Positions 1 through 10,361 of a stretch of DNA of 64,000 bases are shown one piece after another. Where the stretch lies: contig NC_081333.1 of the NCBI RefSeq assembly GCF_022539665.2, positions 3,472,001 through 3,536,000 of the forward strand. The letters are read 5' to 3'. Every line of letters begins with the position of its first letter. Positions within the stretch are counted from its first letter, which is position 1. Source of the DNA: Daphnia carinata. Lineage: Eukaryota; Arthropoda; Branchiopoda; Diplostraca; Daphniidae. A program made the translations under genes and the position numbers. The notes below the pieces were generated by a model, which had not been told where the DNA came from, searched no databases, and saw only the letters and a list, made by a program, of their open reading frames with translations.

Positions 1-154
1 TCCGACAACTCCAAAAGATTTAGAAAATTTTTGAAAAAAATTATTTTTTTTCTCCTGCCACCCATTTAGAAAATCAGTTAAAGACCACCGCAAAAAAAAA
101 AAAAGGAGCAAAAAAGGGGAAAAAAATTTCGCGCCAGACACCCAGATAAATGAT

Positions 155-1792
155 CTAACGGGGGAAATCGGGAGAAGAAGCTGAACGTTCGCGATTGTTG
201 TTGTGCTGTTGTTCCGGTTTTACTACTCCCAACTCTTCTGTTGTTGCGGCGGCATTAGCCTGGGCGGTCGAGGAGAAGAAACGGATTTCTATGTCGCGAT
301 GGCCGTTAAACGGCGAAGCGATGAGTTGACTCGAGACTTGAAGGTAATGGCCCAGCGGTGGTGGCGTTTCCAGCTGCAATTGCAAATCGTTCGTCTGCTG
401 TTGTTGTTGCTCCTCTTCTTCCAGCTGATAGTGTTGGCTTTGTTGATGATGGTGCACCAATTCCGGCATGCCGGCATTCAAAAAGGAGGACGGCGGCAAA
501 TCCAAATATGGAACAGACGGCTGATGATACTGGCCACTACGGTGGCGATCGGGCCGACGAATCACGCGCTGATCTGGCCAGCACGACGATGATGAAGGCG
601 ACGGATTTCCGCTTCCGCAAGGCGACCAGACGGGAGATAACGAATGCCAACAACCCGAGCTCCAAATATCTTCTTCTCCGCACGACTGACCGGGCCACAA
701 TGGCGGACTTTGCGCGGACGGAAGGATAGAATTATCCGTGCTGATAGCAGACGACGATGTCGTGCTACTACTACTGCTGCTGCCACCAGAGTTCGTTTTG
801 GACGCAGAGAGACTCGTGTGCCGAAACAGTTCGGCTAGCGAATCGACCTGATTCGAAAGCAAGTCGTCCAATTGGGACAGGGCAGATGATGATGCAGTCA
901 AATCATGCGATCCGCCATTGGCCAGGCCTTTGGCGAGCCTTTGGGGATGAAGCAAGAGTGACGACGTCTCCTGACCTGGTTTCTTCCTGCGCTTGCGCGG
1001 CTTGATAATTCGCGGCAGACTCGACTCGGATCCTCCCGACGCCAAACCCTCGTCACTCGTCACGCTGCACGTGTCGCTAGACGGACAGCCCGATGACGAG
1101 CTAGCGTCCCCATTTTCAACTGACGTCACTTCGGACGTCGCAAGCGGAGAGCGTTGGGACACCATGGCGGGGAGGGGTGACGGAGGTGCCGTCGATGTCA
1201 GAGGCATCGTGGGATGGTGATAAACTATTGGCCGCCTGGCCGCAACCACCGATGAGCCGTGCACGCCAGCCGACATGTTCTTCTTGTGGTAGGACATCGA
1301 TTGTTGTTGTTGCTGTTGTTGCTGCTGACGCGGTACGCGAATCAGAGGCGCTCCTTGTAAATGACTTGAATGCGGTGCGTAGCCTTCCATCGACACTGCA
1401 TTGGCCGGATGCATCATCGGCGCTGGCAAATAGACGGGCGGCGGATGCCAATTCTTGTTCACACCACAACCACCACCACCACCGCCTCCTCCGTTCTTCG
1501 TTTTGCGGATCGAAGCCGCCATCGACAAAAGTGGGGCTCCGGCCCAGTTACGCGGATCATTGATCGGCAATTGGGGGTAATGGTGATGGTGATGAGCGAG
1601 AGCGCCATTATTGTTTGCGTTGGCCGTCGCGTGTTTGCTGTCGCAATCGGTAACAGTTGACGACGAACACGACGTATCGTTCGCAACGCCAGGACGCGGC
1701 TTGGGTTTGGGACGGACAGCCGTCGTGATCAGACACGGCCCCGTGTACCGCTCCACGTCGACCGTGCCCATCTTCATCGATGAAGAAGACAC
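155..1792 (-). CDS. Low-complexity, probably nuclear protein of unknown function (545 aa)
   Basis: A single open frame of 545 codons runs from an ATG at 1792 to a stop at 155. I do not recognise the family. The protein is rich in Ser, Pro, Gln and His, with a His5 run near residue 67, a Gly8 run near 105, nine Gln near 160 and long Ser tracts. Around residue 263 there is a basic block, IIKPRKRRKK, that looks like a nuclear localisation signal and follows an acidic Ser-rich stretch. The length without a stop and the non-random composition support real coding. Shorter open frames on the other strand here are shadows. It lies on the same strand as, and downstream of, the first CNOT6 exons, so it may sit within a long CNOT6 intron or be an independent gene. 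Whether further exons exist is unknown. Confidence 0.6.
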   Translation of the reverse strand: MSSSSMKMGTVDVERYTGPCLITTAVRPKPKPRPGVANDTSCSSSTVTDCDSKHATANANNNGALAHHHHHYPQLPINDPRNWAGAPLLSMAASIRKTKNGGGGGGGGCGVNKNWHPPPVYLPAPMMHPANAVSMEGYAPHSSHLQGAPLIRVPRQQQQQQQQQSMSYHKKNMSAGVHGSSVVAARRPIVYHHPTMPLTSTAPPSPLPAMVSQRSPLATSEVTSVENGDASSSSGCPSSDTCSVTSDEGLASGGSESSLPRIIKPRKRRKKPGQETSSLLLHPQRLAKGLANGGSHDLTASSSALSQLDDLLSNQVDSLAELFRHTSLSASKTNSGGSSSSSSTTSSSAISTDNSILPSAQSPPLWPGQSCGEEDIWSSGCWHSLSPVWSPCGSGNPSPSSSSCWPDQRVIRRPDRHRSGQYHQPSVPYLDLPPSSFLNAGMPELVHHHQQSQHYQLEEEEQQQQQTNDLQLQLETPPPLGHYLQVSSQLIASPFNGHRDIEIRFFSSTAQANAAATTEELGVVKPEQQHNNNRERSASSPDFPR

Positions 1793-2704
1793 GACGACAG
1801 TTTACGTCTCCAGCACAAAAACTCGGTTTGAAAAAGAAAAAAAAATCCGATGTCTCCTTCAGCACGTGGTCAAGACAGACACACACACAAAGAGAATAGT
1901 GATAGCGCTTTAAAGAAATGGGGTAACGGACTGCCCTTTCAGAGTGTTTAAATAGCCCAAACGGCAGCAGCAGCAGCCAAAGGACCCGTCGTGGTCGGCA
2001 GCTGAACGGCAACTAAAACTTTTCACAACGGTTTCTTCCTTAGAGAGTCTCCCATAGCCCAACGGGGCCAAGACCTGCACACACAGGTGTGTGAGCTGTG
2101 TGTGTGTACGATGGATTTGGGGGCTGTCTATGGGGGGCGCTGTCGTCGTTGGTTTGTTGGGTTTGTAAAAAGACACCTCAGGCTATTGGGCACCTACTTC
2201 CCTTCGCCGAAACGGTGCCATCTTCAACCTTCCTTCTCACCTTTCCATAGCAACGAGCGATTGATTTGCCAGCAACGGCTTGGCGACGAACGGAAAAGAA
2301 TTTAAAAAATGTATGCTGGTCGTTTTCCTTTGAAAACGATCAAACGTCGATGGGAAATTCGTCGGCAAAAAAAGTTTGGGTTTCAATGACTTGAAACGTA
2401 AAATTCGATCAGAAAAGACCAGACTACCTTTACAAATGTGTTTGTCTTCTTTGTCGAGAAAAGTATCATTTCGCTCGCTTAGTTCTTGATCTCATTTCCT
2501 CGCAAAGCTATTGAGGTTACGATATAGCCTGCTGTGCCGCCACCACCACCAACCCGTAATATAAGTCAACAGTTATTGAGATCAAGCGGGCGGCGATTAT
2601 GATTCGACATCATCGGTGGCGGGACAGCAACTCGGCCAGTGAAAAAAAGACGGCAAAGTGGCAAAAGGAAAGAAATGAAAAAAAAAAGGAAATATTGGAC
2701 TTAC

Positions 2705-3260
2705 TGGGCAGATTGTCCAGCAGGTAGGAGAGAATCTTGTCGGTCCCGTTGACCTCGCTGAACAGAGTCATGATATCCGTCGAGAGCGGATTGCCCTTCA
2801 AGCCGAGAATCTGAAGCTTGAAGAGTTTACCCATCTCCAAGGGAAGGGCTCGGAGGTAGTTGTTGTGCAAGAGGAGCTCACGCAGAGTCACCAGCTCTCC
2901 TATCTCAGCTGGCAGGTTGCGTAGCTTGTTGCAAGATAGGTCAAGCTGGACGAGGCATGTGAGGCGGCAGATCTCAGGTGGAATACGAGTTAAGTTGTTG
3001 TCGTTCAGGTAGAGTGAAGTCAGATGCTGCATTTTCCATAGGTTGGGACTGAGGTTGCGAATGGTACCTGAAAGTGAAAGGATTTTTAATACTATTGTTC
3101 ACCTATATACCTAGAACACGTGTTATATGCAAAATTATGTACCTGTTATCTCCAACTCCATCCACTGGGACTTTTTCCCTGCATTGACTTCCTCAATAGG
3201 CATAAAGGTGTGCGATCTCCTTGGGTTGCTGGGTTCATACTTGTCTTTGTGGCGAGACAT
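2705..3260 (-). CDS. CNOT6: CCR4-NOT deadenylase subunit CCR4/CNOT6 (twin), N-terminal exons only
   Basis: Two exons are readable: 3143-3260, starting MSRHKDKYEPSNPRR, and 2705-3067, joined in phase 1 across a GT...CAG intron. A TTTCCAG acceptor just upstream of the ATG suggests a 5' UTR intron. The 160 residues visible match the N-terminus of animal CNOT6/CNOT6L: a short lead, then leucine-rich repeats (SLYLNDNNLTRIPPEI, QLDLSCNKLRNLPAEI, ELLLHNNYLRALPLEM) and the LGLKGNPL capping motif. CNOT6 is a poly(A)-specific exonuclease of the CCR4-NOT complex, and the LRRs dock it to CNOT7/8. The exon ends at a GTAAGT donor at 2704. The catalytic endonuclease/exonuclease/phosphatase domain is absent from positions 1-2700, so it should lie beyond the left edge. 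Confidence 0.88.
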
Positions 3261-4254
3261 CTTGTTAACTGGAAAAATAAAACAAAGTAGCCAGTCAGTA
3301 AATACCTCAGACTCTTGATAAATGATGCAATTTCACGGAACACCCAGCAGCATTTGCGAATTAAAAGAAAGAGATGCTATAGTGGTATGAAAGTCCATTT
3401 TTCCACGAGAGAGAACAAGAGAGAAATCCTATTCCCGGCAAAGAGTGGGAAAACTGCGTCTTTGACGGGGACAAAACTTACAAGGAGAACCGGGAAATTG
3501 AATCATGGTGGACCGAACCGAGTTACAACAAAGCTTTAAACGGACCACCAATACTACAAAGTGTCAAATGTCTTGTTAACATCTGTAAACTGAACTGACC
3601 GTCATTTAAAAGAAAATCAGAAGCCAAGCCAACGATTTTGTCGTCTGGAATCGAAAGGCGAGAGCGGAGAAACACAATGGAGAATCGACATGTAGTTCAG
3701 ATTTTCGACGTCTTGGCGCTGTGCGATAATTTTCGCGCTTTTACGATGTTGTCTTGATCGGATTCAGCAACCTGTACTAAACAAAGCACGACAATGAAAA
3801 AGTTTTACGGGATTCAGAAGTAAAAAACTTTTTCTTTCTTTTCTACTTTTGGCTGGTTATTTCAAATTCAAAATTATATTTTCTAAAATTCTAATCAAAG
3901 TTGGATTGTTGCTACCGTTTTTCATATTTCTGGAGCAAGTTTGCGCAATCAATCAGCTGATTTAGAGCTGGGCCATTCGTTGCGTACGTGCATGTCATGT
4001 CCTAATTAACGATAATCTGTAAAATGTGGTTTTGTGTCTTCCATAAATAGTCTGTTTTCTCTTTAAAAATATTACCTAGAAAATTCTTCTTTTTGATAGC
4101 ATTTAGGTAATATCACTGAGTGAAACTTATTATTTCAGAATTTAATCCATTTACCACCTCCACGCCATCTATCGAGAAAGTAGCCGTTTACGTCATGTAA
4201 ATATATATTAAGGTTGTTGGATTTTTTTTTCAGTTGTTTTATTTAAGTTATTCT

Positions 4255-4972
4255 ATGGCTAATAAAAGTGAAGTAAGTAAAACGGGGAGCGTTTCTAAAT
4301 TTCAAGCTTATGAAAAAGTTGATGAAACCCAGAAAAATCTTAAGGACACGATCAAAGCTAAAATCAATCGAAGAAATCTCTCAGCTGCCCCTTTCTATAT
4401 GAATGGTAAAACACTTGTTGACATCCAGTGCAAATAGTTATTTTTTAAATTTTAATTGTATCTGTAAATAGGTGCAATCCAGATAAACAATGCCAGCAAT
4501 GTGCATTTGGGGAACAGTGTATCCATTGGAAATAACCCAAACATAGAAATTCAAAAGCCCCTTGAGCCTAAACCAGAACCATCTCCAGAACTAACAGGTG
4601 TTTACTGACAAATAATGTTATCGGAGAACAAAAGCACACTTAGATCATTTAAATTTCATAGCCTTGTTCGAAAATGAGGAAGAAGTCACAAACCTTCATA
4701 GGTTAGCTGTGGACAGTCACATAGGCTCTGGTTGGAGGTTTCTTGGCCAGGAACTTGCAGGATTCTCTAATGGACAAATGGATCAGCTTGAGGAGCCTTT
4801 CAAGGCAAACCATTATGAATTTAGAGAAGTAATCTATCAATTGCTACTGATGTGGGAAGGTCATTGTCAAACCACCCCAACTGTTGGAAGGCTGGCTACA
4901 GCATTATGGAAATGCAAAATGTATTCAGCTGTTGTATCTCTTCTAGAGAGAGTTAAAGATTCCCAGAACTAA
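4255..4972 (+). CDS. RHIM-like plus death-domain adaptor, IMD/RIPK1-like (195 aa, 3 exons)
   Basis: Exons 4255-4405, 4472-4597 and 4662-4972 join in frame (phases 1 and 1) to give 195 aa. A TTTTTTCAG acceptor just before the ATG suggests a 5' UTR intron. Residues 52-69 (AIQINNASNVHLGNSVSI) have the alternating hydrophobic/Asn pattern of RHIM-type amyloid motifs, with IQIN where RHIMs have I/V-Q-I/V-G. Residues 102-195 form a death domain; its last helices (PTVGRLATAL...) closely resemble RIPK1. The order, amyloid motif then death domain, is that of insect IMD and of the RIPK1 C-terminus. Known members relay immune or cell-death signals by death-fold and amyloid assembly; the same role here is inferred. 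There is no kinase domain. The neighbour at 5264-7505 converges on this gene. Confidence 0.78.
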
Positions 4973-5019
4973 CATTCCAACAGACACTTGTTTACTCTAA
5001 AGTTTTATTTTTTCCATTA

Positions 5020-5178
5020 TGGCAGCTAAACCCTTTATACTAAAGTTGATGGTTGTTACTTCTATATTTGTTTTAATTTTTAAACATTCTCAAGGTGCGT
5101 CCGTGGTGACTTACCCAGAAGTATGCGTGGTAAATTTGTTCGCACTGTTCATTTTTGTTATACTTACTTTTATATAAA
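5020..5178 (+). CDS. Possible small signal-peptide/membrane ORF (about 52 aa)
   Basis: An ATG about 45 bases after the stop of the death-domain gene opens a short frame beginning MAAKPFILKLMVVTSIF, with a hydrophobic N-terminal segment, a possible signal cleavage site near SQG-AS, and a second hydrophobic stretch before the stop. It may be a tiny secreted or membrane protein, or simply the 3' UTR of the upstream gene. No family is recognised. Confidence 0.25.
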
Positions 5179-5263
5179 AGACGAATAATACGTTGGGTAC
5201 GTCGATCTGACATAAAAATCTCCACAAAGGCACTTTTTTATTTATATAATTTCCATTTAAGAA

Positions 5264-7505
5264 CTATGTATAAGTCTCATACTTCACTTTAAACGTGAAT
5301 TCGTCTTCATAATCTTCAGAATTCTCTTTATGCGAATGACGATTTCCATCAATGTATATAATGCCAATCAATCCATAATAATCTACTTGTGTCTCAATAA
5401 TTTTATCCAACCATTGGAAGCAAAGTAAACTTCTTTTCAGCTGCGTTCTCGCCTTCCTGATAACGGCATCGCAACCTGATGATTTGATTTCCCCGATTTC
5501 TATGTGGACTGATTTTTTGGCAGAAGATATCTTCACCGGAATATCCATGGTGAGAATTCCAGGCGGTGGGAACGACATTAAATCTTTTTTGTCTTTGAGA
5601 CTTTCAAATAAGGCCAACAAGAATATCGAGCTCCTAGTTCCGCTAAAGTTATTCCAGTGATCTGAAGTCATGGGTCCATTGATATAGTTGCGGAGACGTG
5701 ATGTTTTGTATGAGTCTGTGACTTCATAGTTGATGTTGCCTTTCTTATTGCAAATTTGGTGCTCGGAGATTACATCCTTAATCGCTTTTTGCTGGACGTA
5801 CTTAATTGCTTCTTCGTGGTACCACCGGCAGAAGTGTTTTTCGCTATTGTTCTTTTTAAGGTACGAGACAACATGTCGGCACACTTTGTCAATATCCTCT
5901 TCAGACGATCTTGTTCCTTTTGCTTCACAGTAGCACTTGACTAGTTGGGTAAGGGATTTTATTTCACGATTTTCCAAACTCCTTTTTGCCGCATCAGTGG
6001 TAACTTTTTTGCGTATAGCTGTCTCATTTAAATGGCCTATTTTCTCGTGAGAAAGTTTGACTTTTTCCTCGAGCATGTAAGCTGTTCGTTTTAATTCGTC
6101 TTGTAATTCTTCAACTTGATCAGAGAGCCTTTTAACACTCAATTGGAGTTGCGCGTCCAACTGATTGGAAGTGCGATCCGTCAAATATTCTCCCATAGGA
6201 TGGTGCCCACTCCGTTGGCCTCCCGGTCTTCGATGTCGATAATCTGGGGAATTTCCTCTAGCAGATTGGAAGAGCTCTCCCATGCCATCCGAAACGATCC
6301 GGCCACGAACTGGTGAATCAAACTCGTCCCCCATCTGTGCCACGCCGATTATCTGGTGGTCAGATGAATCCTGTCGCATCTGAAAATGAAGCCTTGGCGG
6401 ACTTTGGATGATTCTCGTTCGGGGTGCTGAAACTTCTGGAAGATGCGCGGCCGATTGGTAATCCGAATGGGCCAATTCGTCTACGCAACTCCAGTCGTTT
6501 TCCAAATTGTATATAACTTGGTTCAATCGCTCTCGTTCAGCGGGCATCATTGTAATCATGGATTTGATTTTTGCGTAATCTTCAACGGAATTATATAAAT
6601 CCAATTCTGTTGTAAAGAACAAATTTCAATTAATACATTTCTCGTTAGGAAAGAATACTATTGCTCAAATGCCACTAATAGTGGCAAAACTTACTCTCAA
6701 GCTCGACCGGTTTACGAGTAACGGATATGTTCCAGTTAATATCACTGCTGTTACTTCCAAACGGATGTTTGCCCCTTGTTAGGAAGTAAAAGAACACGCA
6801 ACCTAGAGTCCATATATCGCTAGAAACGGTATGTCGTTCTTCGCCCGAGTTATCTTCATCACTAACATCTTCATCAGCTATGGCGTGATGACGTGCAACA
6901 ATTTCAGGGGCAATCCATACGTCAGTTTCTTTCTTCCGGGACAGCGAAACATATTCGCCTTCGTTTGTTTTGTTGCAACATCCGAAAACAGCAATCATTA
7001 GCCGAGTAGGTACTTTCCCCGAAATGCGAATATTTTGAGGGTTAAGGTTGCAATGAACCATTTGTTTGCTGTGAATGTATTCTAGTCCTTTTGCCATTTG
7101 TAACATTGCTTCTCTGTCCTCTGGCATTGGTCCAGAATATTTCCCACAGCAGAAGTCATCAAGATTTCCAACGGCCAAATCAAAGGCATACAATCTGTTG
7201 AAAAGAAGAAATATTCAAGCCTTATATCGGATCTGAACTGCTTTCTGTTTCCACAGCAATAACTAAAATACTGACCGAAATTCTTCCATGTTGTCGATTG
7301 CCAAAAGCTTCTCAATGTTCGGGTGCTTCAGCTGAAGAAATTCGTTTTCATCAGAAATGATAGGGGCATATTCTTTCAGCACTCGTTTGACAGCAACTTC
7401 ACGGCTTTCAAATGAACCTCGAAAAACGACGCTATAGTGTCCCTTACCTAGCACGTCCCGCCTGTTATACGTTATATTCGTTGAAGCGTTGGATTTAGAT
7501 GCCAT
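5264..7505 (-). CDS. IRE1-like pseudokinase, coiled coil and PD-(D/E)XK-like domain fusion (690 aa)
   Basis: Exons 7276-7505, 6695-7194 and 5264-6606 join in frame to give 690 aa. Residues 15-240 are a protein-kinase fold of the IRE1 type: a glycine loop (LGKGHYSVV), the beta-3 lysine (VAVK, K40), the IRE1-like DIWTLGCVFFYFLTRGKHPF segment, and WIAPEIV. The catalytic loop reads HCNLNPQN (124-131), so the HRD aspartate is Asn, and DFG is VFG (146-148), so catalysis is unlikely. Residues 393-438 look like a coiled coil. The C-terminus has IEIGEIKSSG at 612-621 followed by a helix with Gln-Leu and a hydrophobic strand, the pattern of PD-(D/E)XK nucleases (E616-x-K618). The kinase part is related to the tandem copies at 28-33.5 kb. 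The function is unknown; the nuclease call is inference. Confidence 0.7.
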
Positions 7506-7620
7506 TTCTTGCGGGTTGAATAGTGATCAGATTAACAAAAAAATTAACGCGATTACGAAAAATACGCAGCAGGTTTGTACCTTATAGTGACTGAAATCGC
7601 AGTACAATACACTTCTAATT

Positions 7621-8043
7621 AACACTATCTGAACGCTGTTTACAATACGAGCAGTGCAGCCCATACGGGACGTGACTGCCTCTTGCTTCATAGTGTTGCC
7701 CTATCAGTGGGTTCTGATAAAGGCCGCACGTATTCAAGATTGGAAGCTTTTTCGGGTTCAAAGCAGTTACGATTTACGCGCAGTTTTAGATCTTGGATAT
7801 AACGTATGCAATAAATTGCCGAATCGGGAAATGTTACGAGGTTTTCTTATATCAAACGAGTTGCAAAATTTGACAGCCAATTATTTTGCTAATTGGCGTT
7901 GCTTGTTGGTACATTGGAGGCGTTTTACTACTACTGCATAGTACATAACGCCAGTAGGGAAATTGTCAAGTACGGACGATACAGTGATACAGCTTATTAA
8001 AGGTATTCTATCACAACAAAAAAAAGGGGGGTACAATATCAAC
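7621..8043. other. Intergenic stretch between the pseudokinase gene and tRNA-iMet
   Basis: A 95-codon open frame on the plus strand here has no recognisable domain, signal peptide or splice context. I see no supported gene; the 5' flank presumably contains the promoter of the minus-strand kinase gene. Confidence 0.4.
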
Positions 8044-8115
8044 AGCAGAGTGGCGCAGCGGAAGCGTGCTGGGCCCATAACCCAGAGGTCCGTAGATCGA
8101 AACTACGCTCTGCTA
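8044..8115 (+). tRNA. Initiator tRNA-Met (CAU)
   Basis: A 72-base cloverleaf. The acceptor stem AGCAGAG/CTCTGCT pairs fully, with discriminator A. The D arm is GCGCAGCGGAAGCGT, the anticodon arm CTGGGCCCATAACCCAG carries CAT with the GGG/CCC stem typical of eukaryotic initiators, and the T arm uses GATCGAAAC instead of the elongator TTC. A near-identical copy lies on the opposite strand at 23651-23722. Confidence 0.95.
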
Positions 8116-9120
8116 TGACATCTATTTTTACCTAACTTTGCAAATATTCTATTTACGGAAATAAATCGACAATAACTTGCACAGAGCCGGTCACGATCCC
8201 AGTGCCCATTACGGATGCACGCAAGTTATGCCTATCCTCTCGCTATGCTTAGGAGACTAAATGCGTTCTACAAAATATTTTGGCTGGGTTTAGTGCATTT
8301 ACCTTTGATTTTTCGACAGAGGGAGTTTTTCGATGGCGCCTCAGCCATTGAAAAGAATAGCACACTGTACCACTGCGAATCTAGTGAAATTTTGCATCCA
8401 ATGATCGCGAATCAAACTTGAGTATAAAGATTTCAGAACTGGTTACTTTAACAAGGTATGGGGTGCTACCTAGGTGATATGCTTGCCTGGTTGCTTTTCT
8501 AATCATTGCTGATGGAGTGACGAAGCAAAGATGTTTGTTCTTTGCATAAAACAGTTCCGGCATGAGTTGTTGTTTCCAAGTAAGCAGACCCAACTGCTAC
8601 ATAACACTGCCATGAAACGGTAATACAGCAGCATCTTACCTAGGATTAAAGCTGTTGGTTGAAGCTCATCAATGCTGATCATGATTAGTGAATTCTTGTG
8701 CTCACTGTATGCTAGACATCTTCAGGTAGCCACAAGTTTTAAAATTGTAAGAAGGATAAGCTTTTTCTCCATCTATGCATTATGGATACCTCAGATTACC
8801 TTATTTGGCTGGCTAATGATGTTCCAAGGGTTTTCTGTGTTCCCCTGATGACTAAAGTTACTTTCATTGATAGCTTTTGCATTTGAAAATAGAAAATAAT
8901 TTATTATTTTACCTTTTCTCACTAAAGATAGCCACTCAGAGCTTCATAATCGGAAATGACTTGAATCTCTATAAGTCTCTTCTTTTAGGATTATTCACCT
9001 CAGACAAATACAGAAAGTAATCCACTTGACAGGATTTGACACAAATGACTGCTGCAAAAACAAAATCTTTACTTGTAGGTCTCTAAATCCAGAGGTCATA
9101 CATGTAAAAATAATTTTAAC
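8116..9120. other. About 1 kb with no recognisable gene
   Basis: AT-rich sequence after the tRNA. Open frames of 60-70 codons on both strands show no domain or consistent splice structure. I see nothing that can be annotated. Confidence 0.5.
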
Positions 9121-9215
9121 TGGTTAGCTATCCACCACACCACAAACCTGTGACACGTTCCTCACTTGACTTGACCTGACCTGACTTGATTGTTGGCTAT
9201 GGCATATGGCAATCT

Positions 9216-9335
9216 CAACATGGTCTCCGCGAGTTGACTCGACCGTTCGGGTTCTAAGCGGCACACCGATTCCTGCGTTTTGATTGGCTCTCCAGCTCTG
9301 ATGCCAGTGGCAGCCACCACTGAAAGAAAGCAAGC
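9216..9335 (-). repeat. Left copy of a 120-bp inverted repeat
   Basis: This segment is the reverse complement of about 10068-10190 with only a few differences. Read on the minus strand it gives a coding-like stretch (ATGIRAGEPIKTQESVCRLE) preceded by CTTTCTTTCAG, which could be a splice acceptor. The two copies flank about 730 bases of very AT-rich DNA. It may be an exon-like fragment of the same mobile or duplicated unit that forms the large palindrome. Confidence 0.7.
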
Positions 9336-10067
9336 TGTTGATGTGTCGTCTGCTTGTGCCGTCTGCGTGTCGTCCGCATCGTTTTTAATTTTCAAAATAA
9401 TTCAATTTTCAAATCACAAAATTACTAATAAAAAATCATAAAACGTTCCTCAAATCAACACTGACATCTTTTAATACAACCCCTTGGACTCTAGGTAAGC
9501 GATTTTTTTGTTTCCGGTGAACCATCATAATGTAAGTAGTTGTAAAAATAATGTAAGACTGTAAATATTTGAATATCAAAATAAACTGAATGAAAACATT
9601 TTGTTTTTCTTTTTGTATTATTATAACGATAAGCCTATACAATAAGATAAATATAGAATCGTAAAACTATTTTTGAATTTTATTTACGTTGATAGTAATG
9701 GAAAATTTAAAAATTCCGCCTAAAAATAATGGCATCCGTTTTCTCAATGGTGATTGGTTGTTTGTAATTTAGTATTTCCTTGACTAATTTGATAAATTTT
9801 TGTTGTTTAATGGCCACCAAAACATTCCTCGTGACACAAGGAAGCTAGATATTACCTTTATAACATATAATAAGCCTAAAGAATGCCTTAACGAAGGGCC
9901 CAAAGTTTTCGGTTTTTCATAGTTTCCCCTCCTCCCATACACCGTCCAAAAATAAAATATTTATTAATGGACAATTCATTGCAATCATTCATTCATTCTT
10001 ACAATGGGCTATTCTTTGCAATTAGAATTATCCTTATTAGACCAATAGTTTGTCCATTTTCCATTTC

Positions 10068-10190
10068 AGCTTGCTTTCTTTCAGTGGTGGTTGCCACTGG
10101 CATCAGAGCTGGAGAGCCAATCAAAACGCAGGAATCGGTGTGCCGCTTAGAACCCGAACGGTCGAGTCAACTCGCGGAGACCATGTTGGG
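10068..10190 (+). repeat. Right copy of the 120-bp inverted repeat
   Basis: Partner of 9216-9335 in opposite orientation. It encodes the same peptide in the plus direction (ATGIRAGEPIKTQESVCRLE). It sits immediately outside the left arm of the large palindrome; the corresponding outer flank of the right arm (after 18800) lacks it. Confidence 0.7.
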
Positions 10191-10361
10191 CAATCTATGG
10201 CAATCCGTTTTACCCCCCCAAAAAAAAAAAATACGAAAAAAAAATCACACTTTTTTCTTTTTTTTTCTCCCCGTAGCCATCTACCGGTGAGGCTCGTTAT
10301 TACAGACATGTAGGCAATTCGAGTCCATTGGATCCCAATGGCAGTGACTCGAGTAGCGTGG

